NCBI RefSeq assembly: GCF_002005205.3
Contig: NZ_CP019702.2
Span: 1,051,001-1,115,000 of the forward strand
DNA length: 64,000 nt
From: Rhizobium rhizogenes
Lineage (GTDB): Bacteria; Pseudomonadota; Alphaproteobacteria; Rhizobiales; Rhizobiaceae
Reading direction: 5' to 3'
The notes beneath the pieces were generated by a model, which was not told the origin of the DNA, made no database searches, and saw nothing but the letters and a program-made list of their open reading frames with translations. The position numbers and the translations under genes are program-made. Below, piece after piece: positions 26,857 to 35,613 of the stretch; the stretch's first letter is position 1, and each line of letters begins with the position of its first letter.

Positions 26857-27569
26857 GATGACTTCTCCAGTGATTGCATGGTCGGACCACCGAGAACCGC
26901 ATCGGCCTTGATCCCCTGCGGCGCGATGAACATTTCCATGTTCTCGCGCGACAGCTCCCAATGTTCGAAAACGAGGTCGACGACTGCATCCTCGTCGTGA
27001 GCGCTGAGTGCCTCGATGAAACTGTCATGATGTTCGACCGCCAATTGCAGGCGCCGTTTCATGTCCTGGTTCCGGGGCCGAAAGAATGTGTGACCGATGC
27101 GCGCGTGATCGATGAGAAGACGGCCAAGGCTCGGCTGAAGATAGGCGTTGGCCGACATTTCGCCGAAAATTTCATGGAAGCGATTGTTCTGCAGAACCAT
27201 GTCCAGCGCATCCTCGTCGCCGCTGGCTTTGCGGAACCGCTCCTGGGTCTCCTTCAGGTCGGCAAGCTGGACCGGCTTGAAATTCTGCACCGCCAACCGC
27301 CCGATCGCCGCATAAATCATCGGCGCGACCTGGAAGAAGTTGCGAAGCGTCGTGTGGTTCATCGGGATGACACGCGCGCCCCGGTTCTCACGAATATCGA
27401 TATATCCCTCGCCGGCCAGCCGACGAAAAATGTCACGCACCGGTGTCCGGGACAGGCCGTAATGTTCGCTCAGGGACACTTCATCGAGATCCGCGTCCGG
27501 ATCGAGCTCCATCGTCAGAATCTGCCGCTTCAGATCCTCATAGAGACTGCTCTTAACGGTCTTCGCCAT
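26853..27569 (-). CDS. GntR-family (FCD) regulator of the amine/hydroxyproline operon
   Basis: 238 residues from ATG 27569, chosen for the GGAG ribosome site eight bases upstream. Winged helix 'LSEHYGLSRTPVRDIFRRLAGEGYIDIRENRGARVIP' is followed by an FCD-type helical domain with 'NRFHEIFGEMS', 'DHARIGHTFF' and 'VEHHDSFIEALSAHD', which supply the likely metal-binding residues. It is the first gene of a ten-gene minus-strand operon and overlaps the second by 4 bp. A perfect 19-bp palindrome lies 70 bp upstream, consistent with autoregulation of the whole operon. Confidence 0.88.
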   Translation of the reverse strand: MAKTVKSSLYEDLKRQILTMELDPDADLDEVSLSEHYGLSRTPVRDIFRRLAGEGYIDIRENRGARVIPMNHTTLRNFFQVAPMIYAAIGRLAVQNFKPVQLADLKETQERFRKASGDEDALDMVLQNNRFHEIFGEMSANAYLQPSLGRLLIDHARIGHTFFRPRNQDMKRRLQLAVEHHDSFIEALSAHDEDAVVDLVFEHWELSRENMEMFIAPQGIKADAVLGGPTMQSLEKSS

Positions 27570-27638
27570 CGCGTAACTCCGAGCTTCCTGATGTTGATGA
27601 AGCGAAGATTGCACGGGGAAAACGGAACGTCAAGCGAT

Positions 27639-27657
27639 TGTGTACTTAAAGTACACA
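27639..27657. promoter_or_regulatory. Perfect 19-bp palindrome upstream of the GntR-led operon
   Basis: TGTGTACTT-A-AAGTACACA, two perfect 9-bp arms. The GTAC core and length are like GntR/FadR-family operators. It lies upstream of the regulator's start, in the expected promoter zone of the ten-gene operon. Likely the regulator's own binding site. Confidence 0.65.
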
Positions 27658-28241
27658 TTAGGTGCAATTTAAAAATACATTTTGAAAGTGGCGCAGCGAA
27701 GACCGAGGCTGGACCTCGTTGAAAACAATCAAAAAGAGATGCGGTGACGGCCTCTCCAGCCAGTACTCAAAGGGATATCGTGCCGCTACAGCCAGATCTA
27801 TCGTATCCACGGCGACGTCTGCACGCCTCTCGATTGAAGCCATGATATCCGAGACCCACGCATGCCGTGCGGGACAGTTGTTTTACACTGCCGCATACGC
27901 CCAATATGTTCATGGCCTGCCTCATTGGCAGTCAATTTGTAATTCCCATCCATTTCATGGATTCAAAAGATGCAAGTTCCAAAGTGACCCGACTTTGGGG
28001 AAGGCAATCTTGCAAGGCTGCGTTTCAACGCAACGTCGGGAGCCATATGCCCGGAATTGACCATTGCCATTCAGATCGGAGCGGAAGGGAAGGTCGCGAC
28101 CAGCAACATCGGCGAGGCGACATTGCTGGTGATCTCGCAGTACAAGATACGGTCTTGGAAATATTCTGATCAACGCCGAAGCTGGGAGCAACGCTCCTTC
28201 GGCATCACGCGCGACCGGCCGCGTCAATCATCCAAGAAAAT
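27658..28241. other. 584-bp stretch without a recognisable gene
   Basis: Between the operon palindrome and the LysR stop. Several overlapping open frames occur on both strands (the longest about 148 codons on the plus strand into the LysR gene), but none has a convincing ribosome site, codon pattern or familiar motif. The base composition is more mixed than in the neighbouring genes. It may hold decayed coding sequence; nothing definite is seen. Confidence 0.4.
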
Positions 28242-29189
28242 TCAGTCGAACAATTGGACCTGCGAGATTTTGTCGTACACCACCGCATGCGGAATATCTA
28301 CCGCCATTCGTCTGGCTGTGGCCACCAGTTGCTCCACCTCGAAGATGACCGGCCGGCCGGCCGCCGTTACGAGGCCCCACTGGAACGGTATGTGGAATGA
28401 GAGAGGCAGAACGCGGACACCCTCCACCGGCAGACCCCAGAGGGTGATCGATTCGACTATTGCGACACCGATCCCCATGCGCGCCAGCGAGAGGGAAACA
28501 TAGGTGGCGTTGCTGTCGATCACGGACGAAAGGTCTACGCCGAGACTGGAGAGTGCATTGTTAATCCGCATGCGGAGGCGGAAGGGGTTTGCTGAAGCGA
28601 TAAGCCGGTTCCCGGCAAGGTCTTCCGCGGAAATCATCGCCTTTTGCGCCAGGGGATGATCCTGCGCCACCACGGCCACGCACGGTACTTCGCCCAGCCA
28701 GTGGATATCGATGCCGGGATTATCGAGCGGAAGGCTGACCGCGCCCAGATCCGCCGTGCCCGCCATAACGGCCTGAACGACATTTTCCGAGGATATGCTT
28801 TGCAGATGCACATGATCGGGAAACCGGTCCACCGGCAAGGCGGCCAGCGCCCTTGGCAAAAGGCTGGATGCAATCGCCGGGATGGCTGCCACCTCGATGG
28901 CTGTGCGACGCGCGGCCTGAATGCGCCTCGCGCTTTCGCTGATTGTTCTAAGGCCCCCGAGGAACAGTTCCGCCTGGGCAAAAAAAGCCACGCCCTTTTC
29001 GGTGGGGTTGATGCGGGGGCCATTGCGATGCAGCAGCGCAAACCCGATTTCGCTTTCAAGGTCCTGAATGAGACGCGTCACGACGGGTTGAGACTTGCCC
29101 AGCGCCTTTGCCGCTCCCGTTATGCTACCGATCGAAACCACGGCCACGAAAGCTTCGAGCTGCCGTGTATCGAGATAGTCAGATACCAT
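28242..29189 (-). CDS. LysR-family transcriptional regulator
   Basis: 315 residues. HTH 'QLEAFVAVVSIGSITGAAKALGKSQPVVTRLIQDLESEIGFALLHRNG' (9-56), then a substrate-binding-like domain with 'AGTADLGAVSLPLDNPGIDIHWLGEVPCVAVVAQDHPLAQ'. It resembles NocR/OccR-like and amino-acid-responsive LysR proteins in the DNA-binding helix ('ITGAAKALGKSQPVVTRLI'). It is the last gene on the minus strand, 65 bp downstream of the carboxylesterase gene, so it may be cotranscribed with the operon rather than divergent from it. Effector unknown. Confidence 0.87.
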   Translation of the reverse strand: MVSDYLDTRQLEAFVAVVSIGSITGAAKALGKSQPVVTRLIQDLESEIGFALLHRNGPRINPTEKGVAFFAQAELFLGGLRTISESARRIQAARRTAIEVAAIPAIASSLLPRALAALPVDRFPDHVHLQSISSENVVQAVMAGTADLGAVSLPLDNPGIDIHWLGEVPCVAVVAQDHPLAQKAMISAEDLAGNRLIASANPFRLRMRINNALSSLGVDLSSVIDSNATYVSLSLARMGIGVAIVESITLWGLPVEGVRVLPLSFHIPFQWGLVTAAGRPVIFEVEQLVATARRMAVDIPHAVVYDKISQVQLFD

Positions 29190-29254
29190 TTTCCACTCCG
29201 CCCCGAGACATGTGCTTCTTCCGTATCATCAACGCGCTATACCGGCCCGCGATC

Positions 29255-30757
29255 TCAATGGCCAGCCGGTTCGCCGGTCTCCAGCCAAAGCGCCTCACGC
29301 CCGTCAAAGGGGTCGATAGTAACGCCAAACCCCACCGGACCCGCTCGCAGAACCATTGGTTTTTCGGCACGATAAAGCGGCCACTCACCATTCGGAGCGG
29401 CGGGCCGCTCATCCTTTATAAATGAAGCCCACAGATCGTGGATCGCTGTTGCGAAACGCGCGTCCGCCACCCGCTGACGCTGAGGCAACTCGCGGCAGTC
29501 GAAGCCATCGCGATACCAGACCGGGCCGACCTCCGCCCCGTGTGGCGCGCCCAGTTCATCGGCACCCAGCGAGCCGTAGAGATATTTATAGACAGGATTG
29601 AAACGGGCATGCAGCTTGGCAAAACGAATGGCCGGAAGCTGGAAGACCAGATCGCCGGCCACCGCCCGCCATATGCCGCGAGGACTATGGTTCGGCAGGA
29701 TGCGGCGATAACGTTCGACAATGCCGGAACCGCTAAAACCGCAGGGCAGCACGCGTTCATGCAGAAGCTCCGCACAGAGCACGAAATCCATCTCCGGCTG
29801 CGCTGTCGCGTGGGTGACATATTCCCCCGTCGTACAGCCGATCATCATCGGCACGGCGGCGGTGCGCCCCATATGCGCGGCGGTTTCAGGATGTTCCGGC
29901 AGGCTCACGCCATCGATGACCGGAACAAAAGGCACACCGAGCATCGACGCCGCCCCGTCTCGGGCAAAATCGTGCTGTTCATAGGACTGGTTGCAGAGAT
30001 CGCGCTGGATTTCGAGCAGCCGGTGCATGGGCAGGGCCTCAAGCGCGGCATCGCCGGTATTGGCAACCGCCAGAAATCGCTGCCTCAGCTTCCCGGCATC
30101 CTCCATGCAGGCGACCCCCGTACTTGCCCCGCTTTGCGGCATGGCCCGATGGAAAAGCCCCTGGGCTTGCGGCATGGCCATCAGCGTCGCGACCGCGAAG
30201 CCGCCCGCCGAGCGCCCCGCCAGCGTCACCCGATCGGGATCACCTCCGAAGGCGGCAACATTGTCGCGCACCCATTCGAGTGCTGCGACAAGATCGAGCA
30301 GACCGCGATTGTCGGGCTTGCCTTCGAGATGAAGGAAACCGAGCGCACCCAGGCGGTAATTGACCGTGACCTCGACAATGCCGCTGGCCGCGAAAGCGCC
30401 GCTCTGCAGCACCGGTTCATTGGCCGAACCGACCGCATAACCGCCGCCATGGATCCAGAACAGCACCGGCGCCCTGCCCGCCGGATCGGGCGTGCGGATA
30501 TTGACGGTGAGGAAATCCTCGCCGAAGGCCAGTTTCGAGGTCGCGGCAGTGCCCACCGGGCCGTAGGTGGGAATTTGCGGACAGACGGGGCCAAGCCGGG
30601 TCGCGTCCCGTGCGCCCTGCCATGGCGGCACAGGCTGCGGCGCTTCGAAGCGGCGTTCGGACGTGACGGGCGCGGCATAGGGCACACCGAGAAAGGCGTG
30701 AATTCCGTTTTCCAGACTGCCCCGCAATGTACCGGCTGCCACTTTCACCATCGTCAT
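29255..30757 (-). CDS. Type-B carboxylesterase
   Basis: 500-residue alpha/beta hydrolase. Opening 'GTLRGSLENGIHAFLGVPYAAP', oxyanion segment 'FWIHGGGYAVGS' (100-111), nucleophile S183 in 'LAGRSAGGFAVATLM', and a likely catalytic His in 'GAPHGAEVG'. The nucleophile motif is GRSAGG rather than the usual GESAGG. No signal peptide is seen, so it is probably cytoplasmic and would cleave an ester or amide of an imported compound. It lies 1 bp after the ABC permease gene, which places it in the same transcript. Confidence 0.88.
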   Translation of the reverse strand: MTMVKVAAGTLRGSLENGIHAFLGVPYAAPVTSERRFEAPQPVPPWQGARDATRLGPVCPQIPTYGPVGTAATSKLAFGEDFLTVNIRTPDPAGRAPVLFWIHGGGYAVGSANEPVLQSGAFAASGIVEVTVNYRLGALGFLHLEGKPDNRGLLDLVAALEWVRDNVAAFGGDPDRVTLAGRSAGGFAVATLMAMPQAQGLFHRAMPQSGASTGVACMEDAGKLRQRFLAVANTGDAALEALPMHRLLEIQRDLCNQSYEQHDFARDGAASMLGVPFVPVIDGVSLPEHPETAAHMGRTAAVPMMIGCTTGEYVTHATAQPEMDFVLCAELLHERVLPCGFSGSGIVERYRRILPNHSPRGIWRAVAGDLVFQLPAIRFAKLHARFNPVYKYLYGSLGADELGAPHGAEVGPVWYRDGFDCRELPQRQRVADARFATAIHDLWASFIKDERPAAPNGEWPLYRAEKPMVLRAGPVGFGVTIDPFDGREALWLETGEPAGH

Positions 30758-30758
30758 G

Positions 30759-31547
30759 TCACAGCACCTTGCGCAGCCCGATCAGCCGCTCGACCGCCAC
30801 CACCACCACAACCGAAATCAGGATGAGGATGACGGACAGAGCGGCAATCTGCGGATCGGTGGAATATTCCAGATAATGGTAGATTTCGGTCGGCAGCGTC
30901 GAGGATTTGACCGAGACGATGAAAAGCGAGATCGTCGCTTCGTCGAAAGAAATCAGGAAGGCGATGACGGCACCGGCGATGAGGCCCGGCCGGACCAGCG
31001 GCAAGGTGATGCGCCACAGCACCATGGCGGGCGATGCGCCGTGAACGCGCGCCGCCTCCTCGACACGGCGATCCACCGCCATCAGGCTCATGGTGATGGT
31101 GCGCACCGTATAGGGCGTGGTGATGCCGAGATGCGCGAGGAAAATGCCGGTATAGCTGTCCAGCAGGCCAAGCGGCCCAAGCACCAGCATCACGCCGACG
31201 GCGAGCACGATATGCGGCACGAGGAAGGGTGCGAGGATGAGGAAATTGATCGCGCCCTTGCCGCGGAATTCGTGCCGTGAGAGCGCCAGCGACAGAAGCA
31301 GCCCCGCAAAGATCGAGACGAAACCGACAAGCAGGCCGATGCCGAGGCTGCGCCAGAAGGCGGAAATGAATTTGGCATTGGCGAAAACCTTGGCATAGGA
31401 ACCGAAGGACAGGCTTTCCGGCGGAAAAGCCAGATATTGCCGCGTATCGAAGGAAATGATCAGGACGACGATGATCGGCGCCAGAAGAAACAGATAGAGC
31501 AGTGTCAGCAGAAGCGCGTGGGCGAAGCGTCCGAATTTTGTGTCCAT
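30759..31547 (-). CDS. ABC transporter permease (PotC-like)
   Basis: 262-residue inner-membrane permease with six hydrophobic helices and the EAA loop 'RRVEEAARVHGASPAMVLWRITLPLVRPGLIAGAVIAFLISFDEATISLFIV', close to PotC and iron(III)-type permeases. Start ATG at 31547, 9 bp after the preceding permease. It forms a channel with the PotB-like partner. The cargo is not identifiable; spermidine/putrescine, opine-like and phosphonate importers share this architecture. Confidence 0.9.
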   Translation of the reverse strand: MDTKFGRFAHALLLTLLYLFLLAPIIVVLIISFDTRQYLAFPPESLSFGSYAKVFANAKFISAFWRSLGIGLLVGFVSIFAGLLLSLALSRHEFRGKGAINFLILAPFLVPHIVLAVGVMLVLGPLGLLDSYTGIFLAHLGITTPYTVRTITMSLMAVDRRVEEAARVHGASPAMVLWRITLPLVRPGLIAGAVIAFLISFDEATISLFIVSVKSSTLPTEIYHYLEYSTDPQIAALSVILILISVVVVVAVERLIGLRKVL

Positions 31548-31556
31548 GGCCCGGCC

Positions 31557-32432
31557 TCACGTCTCAAGCGCGCGCATGGCGCGCTGATAAATCACGATCA
31601 CGCTGCCGAACAGTACGAGCAGCAGCACCGAAAGTGCAGCCGCCAGCGGCCAGTTCAGCGTCACCGTCGCTTCGTTATAAACCTCCGTGCCGATGACGAA
31701 GACACGGCCGCCGCCCATCAGGCGTGGTGTGACGAAGGAGGAAATCGCCAGCACGAAAACGAGAAGCGCTGCGGTGAGAACGCCGGGCAGAGAAAGCGGC
31801 AGCACAATGCGGGTGAACACGCGCAGGCGGTTTGCGCCGAGCATGGCGGCGGCTTCCTCCAGCTGCGTGTTCAGCCGGCCGAAACCACTCAGCATCGCAA
31901 GGATCGCATAAGGCATCAGGATTTCGATCAGCGCGACGGTTGCGCCGAAATAATTATTGGTGAGCCGTATGACACCGTCCGTCAGCCCGGAGGATTGCAG
32001 CGCCGTGTTGATGACGCCCCGATCCCCCAGAATGACCATCCAGCCATAGGTACGCACCACCGAGGAGGTGAGAAGCGGCGCGACGGCAAGCGCTGTCAGC
32101 ACGCCGCGCCAGCGGCTTTGGGTGCGGGCGAGGAAAAGCGCGATGGGATAGGAAAGAACGACCGCGAAAATGGCGACATTCACCCCGAGATAAAGCGTGT
32201 TCCAGGCGATCTTCCAGTAAAACGGGTCGAACAGCACGGTTCTGTAGGATTCGAGCGTCCAGTCGCCGCCGCGAAGGGCGGCCATGGACGAGGATGCGAA
32301 GGACGCGCGCACCAGCCAGACGAGCGGCAACAGAAACGTCATCAGCAGTGCGATGAGGCCGGGCAGAAGCAGGAGAAGCAAAACGCCGCGATGCGACGTG
32401 CCGCCGCCGGAAGCATGGCTTGCCGCCGCCAT
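31557..32432 (-). CDS. ABC transporter permease (PotB-like)
   Basis: 291 residues; N-terminal helix 'LLLLLLPGLIALLMTFLLPLVWLVRASF'. EAA-type loop 'TQLEEAAAMLGANRLRVFTRIVLPLSLPGVLTAALLVFVLAISSFVTPRLMGG' is highly typical of PotB relatives. The start codon shares one base with the ATPase stop (TGATG), so translation is coupled. Partner of the next permease. Confidence 0.9.
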   Translation of the reverse strand: MAAASHASGGGTSHRGVLLLLLLPGLIALLMTFLLPLVWLVRASFASSSMAALRGGDWTLESYRTVLFDPFYWKIAWNTLYLGVNVAIFAVVLSYPIALFLARTQSRWRGVLTALAVAPLLTSSVVRTYGWMVILGDRGVINTALQSSGLTDGVIRLTNNYFGATVALIEILMPYAILAMLSGFGRLNTQLEEAAAMLGANRLRVFTRIVLPLSLPGVLTAALLVFVLAISSFVTPRLMGGGRVFVIGTEVYNEATVTLNWPLAAALSVLLLVLFGSVIVIYQRAMRALET

Positions 32433-33487
32433 CAGGCCGCCTCCCCAATCAGCGTCACATCCTCGGGCGCAACGGAAAGCGTCACACGCTCACCCTTTGC
32501 CGGCAGAGCGGCGGCATGGGTGGGCAGGTCGGCCTGAAGGCGATGATCGCCGGCGCGCACGCCGAGCGTCAGCATCTGCCCGCGATAGGTGACGTGCTCG
32601 ACAATGCCGGAGAAAGCATTGACGCCATCGCCAAGGAGAAAGCGATGCGGACGAACCAGAAACCGCGCTTTCTGGCCGACCGGGACAGCGCCCGAGAAAT
32701 GCAGGAAGCCGAGACCGGGAATCTCCGCACGGCCCGGCGCAACCACGGTGCCCGTAAGGAACGAGCCGGCGCCGATGAAGGAAGCGACGAAATCGGTTTT
32801 CGGCCGGTCGAAAATCTCGCGCGGCGTGCCGATCTGCTCCAGCCGGCCTTCGGACATGACGGCGAGACGGTCGGCCATCGAAAGGGCCTCATCCTGATCA
32901 TGGGTGACGAAAATGCTGGTGACGCCGGTGCGGTTCTGGATATCGCGGATTTCATCGCGCATTTCATCGCGCAGCTTGGCATCGAGATTGGAAAGCGGCT
33001 CATCGAACAGCAGCAGAGCGGGTTCGATGACAAGCGAGCGGGCAATCGCCGCCCGCTGCTGCTGGCCGCCGGAAAGCTGGGAGACGCGCCTTTCGCCGAA
33101 GCCGGAAAGCTTGACCAGATCGAGCGCCTTCGCCACCCGCTCCTTGCGCTCCGACTTTGGAACGCCGCGCATTTCCAGCCCGAAGGCGATGTTTTCGGCG
33201 ACATTCATATGCGGAAACAGGGCATAGGCCTGAAAGACCATGCCCATATTGCGCCTGTGCACCGGGGTTGCGGAAATATCGCGGCCATCCAGCCGGATTT
33301 CACCCGAGGTTACGGGAATGAGGCCGGCGATCATGCGCAGGATCGTCGTCTTGCCGCAGCCGGAAGGCCCCAGCAGCGCCAGCATTTCCCCGCGCGGCAG
33401 GGAAAGGCTGACGTGATCCACGGAGGGCTTGAGGGCGCCCGGATAGGTCTTCACGAGATTGTCGATCTCGACATGATGATCGGCCAT
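32432..33487 (-). CDS. ABC transporter ATP-binding protein (PotA-like)
   Basis: 351 residues from ATG 33487 with a GAGGA ribosome site; the frame extends 21 codons upstream without support. Walker A GPSGCGKTT, signature 'LSGGQQQRAAIARSL', Walker B 'ALLLFDEPLSNLDAKLRDEM' and a C-terminal TOBE region ('FLVRPHRFLLGDGVNAFSGIVEHVTYRGQML') are present, as in PotA/FbpC ATPases. 20 bp after the binding protein gene. Confidence 0.92.
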   Translation of the reverse strand: MADHHVEIDNLVKTYPGALKPSVDHVSLSLPRGEMLALLGPSGCGKTTILRMIAGLIPVTSGEIRLDGRDISATPVHRRNMGMVFQAYALFPHMNVAENIAFGLEMRGVPKSERKERVAKALDLVKLSGFGERRVSQLSGGQQQRAAIARSLVIEPALLLFDEPLSNLDAKLRDEMRDEIRDIQNRTGVTSIFVTHDQDEALSMADRLAVMSEGRLEQIGTPREIFDRPKTDFVASFIGAGSFLTGTVVAPGRAEIPGLGFLHFSGAVPVGQKARFLVRPHRFLLGDGVNAFSGIVEHVTYRGQMLTLGVRAGDHRLQADLPTHAAALPAKGERVTLSVAPEDVTLIGEAA

Positions 33488-33507
33488 GGCGTCCTCTGCT
33501 TCCTGTC

Positions 33508-34581
33508 TCAATTCGCCGCGATGACCTCGCGGTTGATCCGCTGTATCCATGCCGAATATTTGTCCGCCACGAAGTTCCAGTCGAGGGAAGACTGCGCGGC
33601 CTGGGCCTCCTTGCTACCATAGATGCGGGCGGCGACGGGTTCGCTGAGCGCAACCTTGCCGTTGACCGGACCGTAGAAGCTCTTTTCGGCGAAGGTCGCC
33701 TGCGCCTCGGCGCTCAGCGCATAATTGACGAAGAGTTCGGCGGCCTCTTTGTTGGCGGAGCCTTCGACCAGACCGATCGTGTTCGTCTGGCCGATGGAGC
33801 CTTCCTTCGGCAGGGCGATCCCGATCTTGCCGCCCTGCGTGTCGTGCAGATATTGCGCGCGGCCGTTCCAGCAGATGGAGAGATCGACTTCGCCGCTCTG
33901 CACCACCGCATAACAATCCGGTGCGGGTTCGAAGGTCGAGACGCTCGGCGCAACCTCCTTCAGGAAATCGATGGCCGGATCGATGGAGGTCTTGTAGTCG
34001 CCGCCCTTCAGCTTGGTGAGGATCGGCAGGAGAATGACGCCGCGCGTATCGGAAAGCTTGGCGGCGATCTTTCCCTTGTATTTCGGATCGGCGAGATCGG
34101 CCCAGCTTGTCGGCGGCTCCTTCACCGCGTCGGTATTGTAGAGAATGGCGAGATTGTCCTGCGAGAAGGCGACGGCGCGGTCGCCATCGATGCGCGCCCA
34201 TTCCGGCTGTTCGGCAAGGTTCGGCACCTTGGCGGCATCAAGCTTGGTGAACAGCTCTTCCTTGTTCGCCTTGATCGCCACCGAAACGTCGATCAGGGCG
34301 ACATCCACCTTCGGCTCGGCGCGCTGAAGGGTGAGAAGCGCCAGCGTTTCGGCCGAATTCTTGCTCTGCTGATAATTCACCTCGATGCCCGGATGTTTGG
34401 CCTTGAAGGCGTCGATGATGAATTTCTGGTAGTTATCGGCAAAGACGCCGGAGAAGCCGACGATGTTGACGGTGCCCTTCGTCGCATCCTGCGCGAAGAC
34501 GGTGCCCGAGAGCGATGCGATCCCGGCGGCAACGATGCCGACGACGAGAGCGGCCTTGCGGCGCTGATGAGCATTTTTCAT
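33508..34581 (-). CDS. ABC transporter periplasmic substrate-binding protein (PotD/FbpA-like)
   Basis: 357 residues with a Sec signal peptide ending near 'GTVFAQD'. Core segments 'VNIVGFSGVFADNYQKFIIDAFKAKHPGIEVNYQQ', 'NLAILYNTDAVKEPPTSWADLADPKYKGKIA' and 'GQTNTIGLVEGSANKEAAELFVNYALS' are those of the spermidine/iron/2-aminoethylphosphonate-type family. The family's acidic polyamine residues are not clearly conserved, so another ligand is possible. Follows the dipeptidase gene by 30 bp. Confidence 0.9.
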   Translation of the reverse strand: MKNAHQRRKAALVVGIVAAGIASLSGTVFAQDATKGTVNIVGFSGVFADNYQKFIIDAFKAKHPGIEVNYQQSKNSAETLALLTLQRAEPKVDVALIDVSVAIKANKEELFTKLDAAKVPNLAEQPEWARIDGDRAVAFSQDNLAILYNTDAVKEPPTSWADLADPKYKGKIAAKLSDTRGVILLPILTKLKGGDYKTSIDPAIDFLKEVAPSVSTFEPAPDCYAVVQSGEVDLSICWNGRAQYLHDTQGGKIGIALPKEGSIGQTNTIGLVEGSANKEAAELFVNYALSAEAQATFAEKSFYGPVNGKVALSEPVAARIYGSKEAQAAQSSLDWNFVADKYSAWIQRINREVIAAN

Positions 34582-34611
34582 TTCAGTTGCCTCCGTTTGT
34601 TTTTGATATTG

Positions 34612-35613
34612 TCAGCTTGCGGGCCGCCAAGCGGCATCCAGCACGCGCAGCCAGTTCTGGCCGAGAAGTTTGAGAACGAGCGTTTCGCTCCAGCCGCGCG
34701 CCAGCATGCGGGCGGTGATATTGGGCACCTCGCCGATGCGCTCGATGCCCTTCGGCTTGGAAATCTTGACCGTCGCGAATTCCGTCAGCGTGCGGGCCGT
34801 GCCCTTGTCGCGGTTGGCCCAGAGCTGCCAGGGGCCGGGACGCGGCCGCTCCTGCGAAAAATCCGTGCCGATGCCGACGTGGTCCTCACCGACGAGATCG
34901 ATGACATAGGCCATGGCGTCGAGATAATCTTCCACCGTCGCATCGTTTCCGGCAGCAAGTCCCGGCGCAAAAAGGCTGATGCCGATGATGCCGCCCTTTT
35001 CCGCGCAGGCCTTGAACAGTTCATCCGGCTTGTTGCGCTTCACATCGCGCAGCGCCCGCGGCAGCACATGCGAGATACAGACCGGCGCTTGCGAGCGGGC
35101 GATGACATCCGCCGTGGTTCTGTCGCCGACATGGCTCAGATCGCAGAGCACGCCGACGCGGTTCATCTCCGCCAACACCTCACGGCCGAAGCCTGTCAGG
35201 CCGCTGTCATTTTCCTCAAGGTACCCGGCACCGGAATAATTCTGGGTGTTGTAGGTCAATTGCATGATGCCGACGCCGAGATCCTTGAAGATTTCGACGT
35301 AATCGAGCTTGTCTTCCAGTGGCGAGGTGTTCTGCCAGCCGATGATGATGCCGGTCCTGTTCTCGGCCTTGGCCGCATGAATATCGGCCACCCTCCGCAC
35401 CGGGCGGATCAGGTCGTCGTTTTCCCGCAGGAAACGCTTCCATTCGCTGACATAACCGATGCCTTCGCGGAAGTTTTCCCAGATCACGCTGGAAACGTTG
35501 ACGGCGGTGAGGCCGCCGGCGCGCATATCCTCGAATATCGACCTGCTCCACTGGCAAGTTTGCAGACCGTCGATGACGATGGCGTCATTATGGAGTTTTG
35601 CGGCATCGGTCAT
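34612..35613 (-). CDS. Membrane (renal-type) dipeptidase, peptidase M19 family
   Basis: 333 residues from ATG 35613, which overlaps the upstream gene's stop as ATGA and has GAGGA upstream. The zinc-amidohydrolase barrel contains 'HNDAIVIDGLQ' (first metal segment, with D in place of the second His of HxD-type openings), 'LTYNTQNYSGAGYLEENDSGLTGFGREVLAEMNRVGVLCDLSHVGDRTTADVI', 'PVCISHVLPRALRDVKRNKPDEL' and 'DHVGIGTDFSQE'. M19 enzymes hydrolyse dipeptides, often with a D-residue at the C-terminus. Predicted cytoplasmic here; could cleave the peptide or amide bond of the imported compound. Confidence 0.88.
   Translation of the reverse strand: MTDAAKLHNDAIVIDGLQTCQWSRSIFEDMRAGGLTAVNVSSVIWENFREGIGYVSEWKRFLRENDDLIRPVRRVADIHAAKAENRTGIIIGWQNTSPLEDKLDYVEIFKDLGVGIMQLTYNTQNYSGAGYLEENDSGLTGFGREVLAEMNRVGVLCDLSHVGDRTTADVIARSQAPVCISHVLPRALRDVKRNKPDELFKACAEKGGIIGISLFAPGLAAGNDATVEDYLDAMAYVIDLVGEDHVGIGTDFSQERPRPGPWQLWANRDKGTARTLTEFATVKISKPKGIERIGEVPNITARMLARGWSETLVLKLLGQNWLRVLDAAWRPAS

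Noticed and set aside
27719..28503. Plus-strand frames of 100-148 codons before the LysR gene
   Set aside because: No ribosome sites, no motifs, and partial overlap with the LysR gene. Recorded only as a gene-less stretch.
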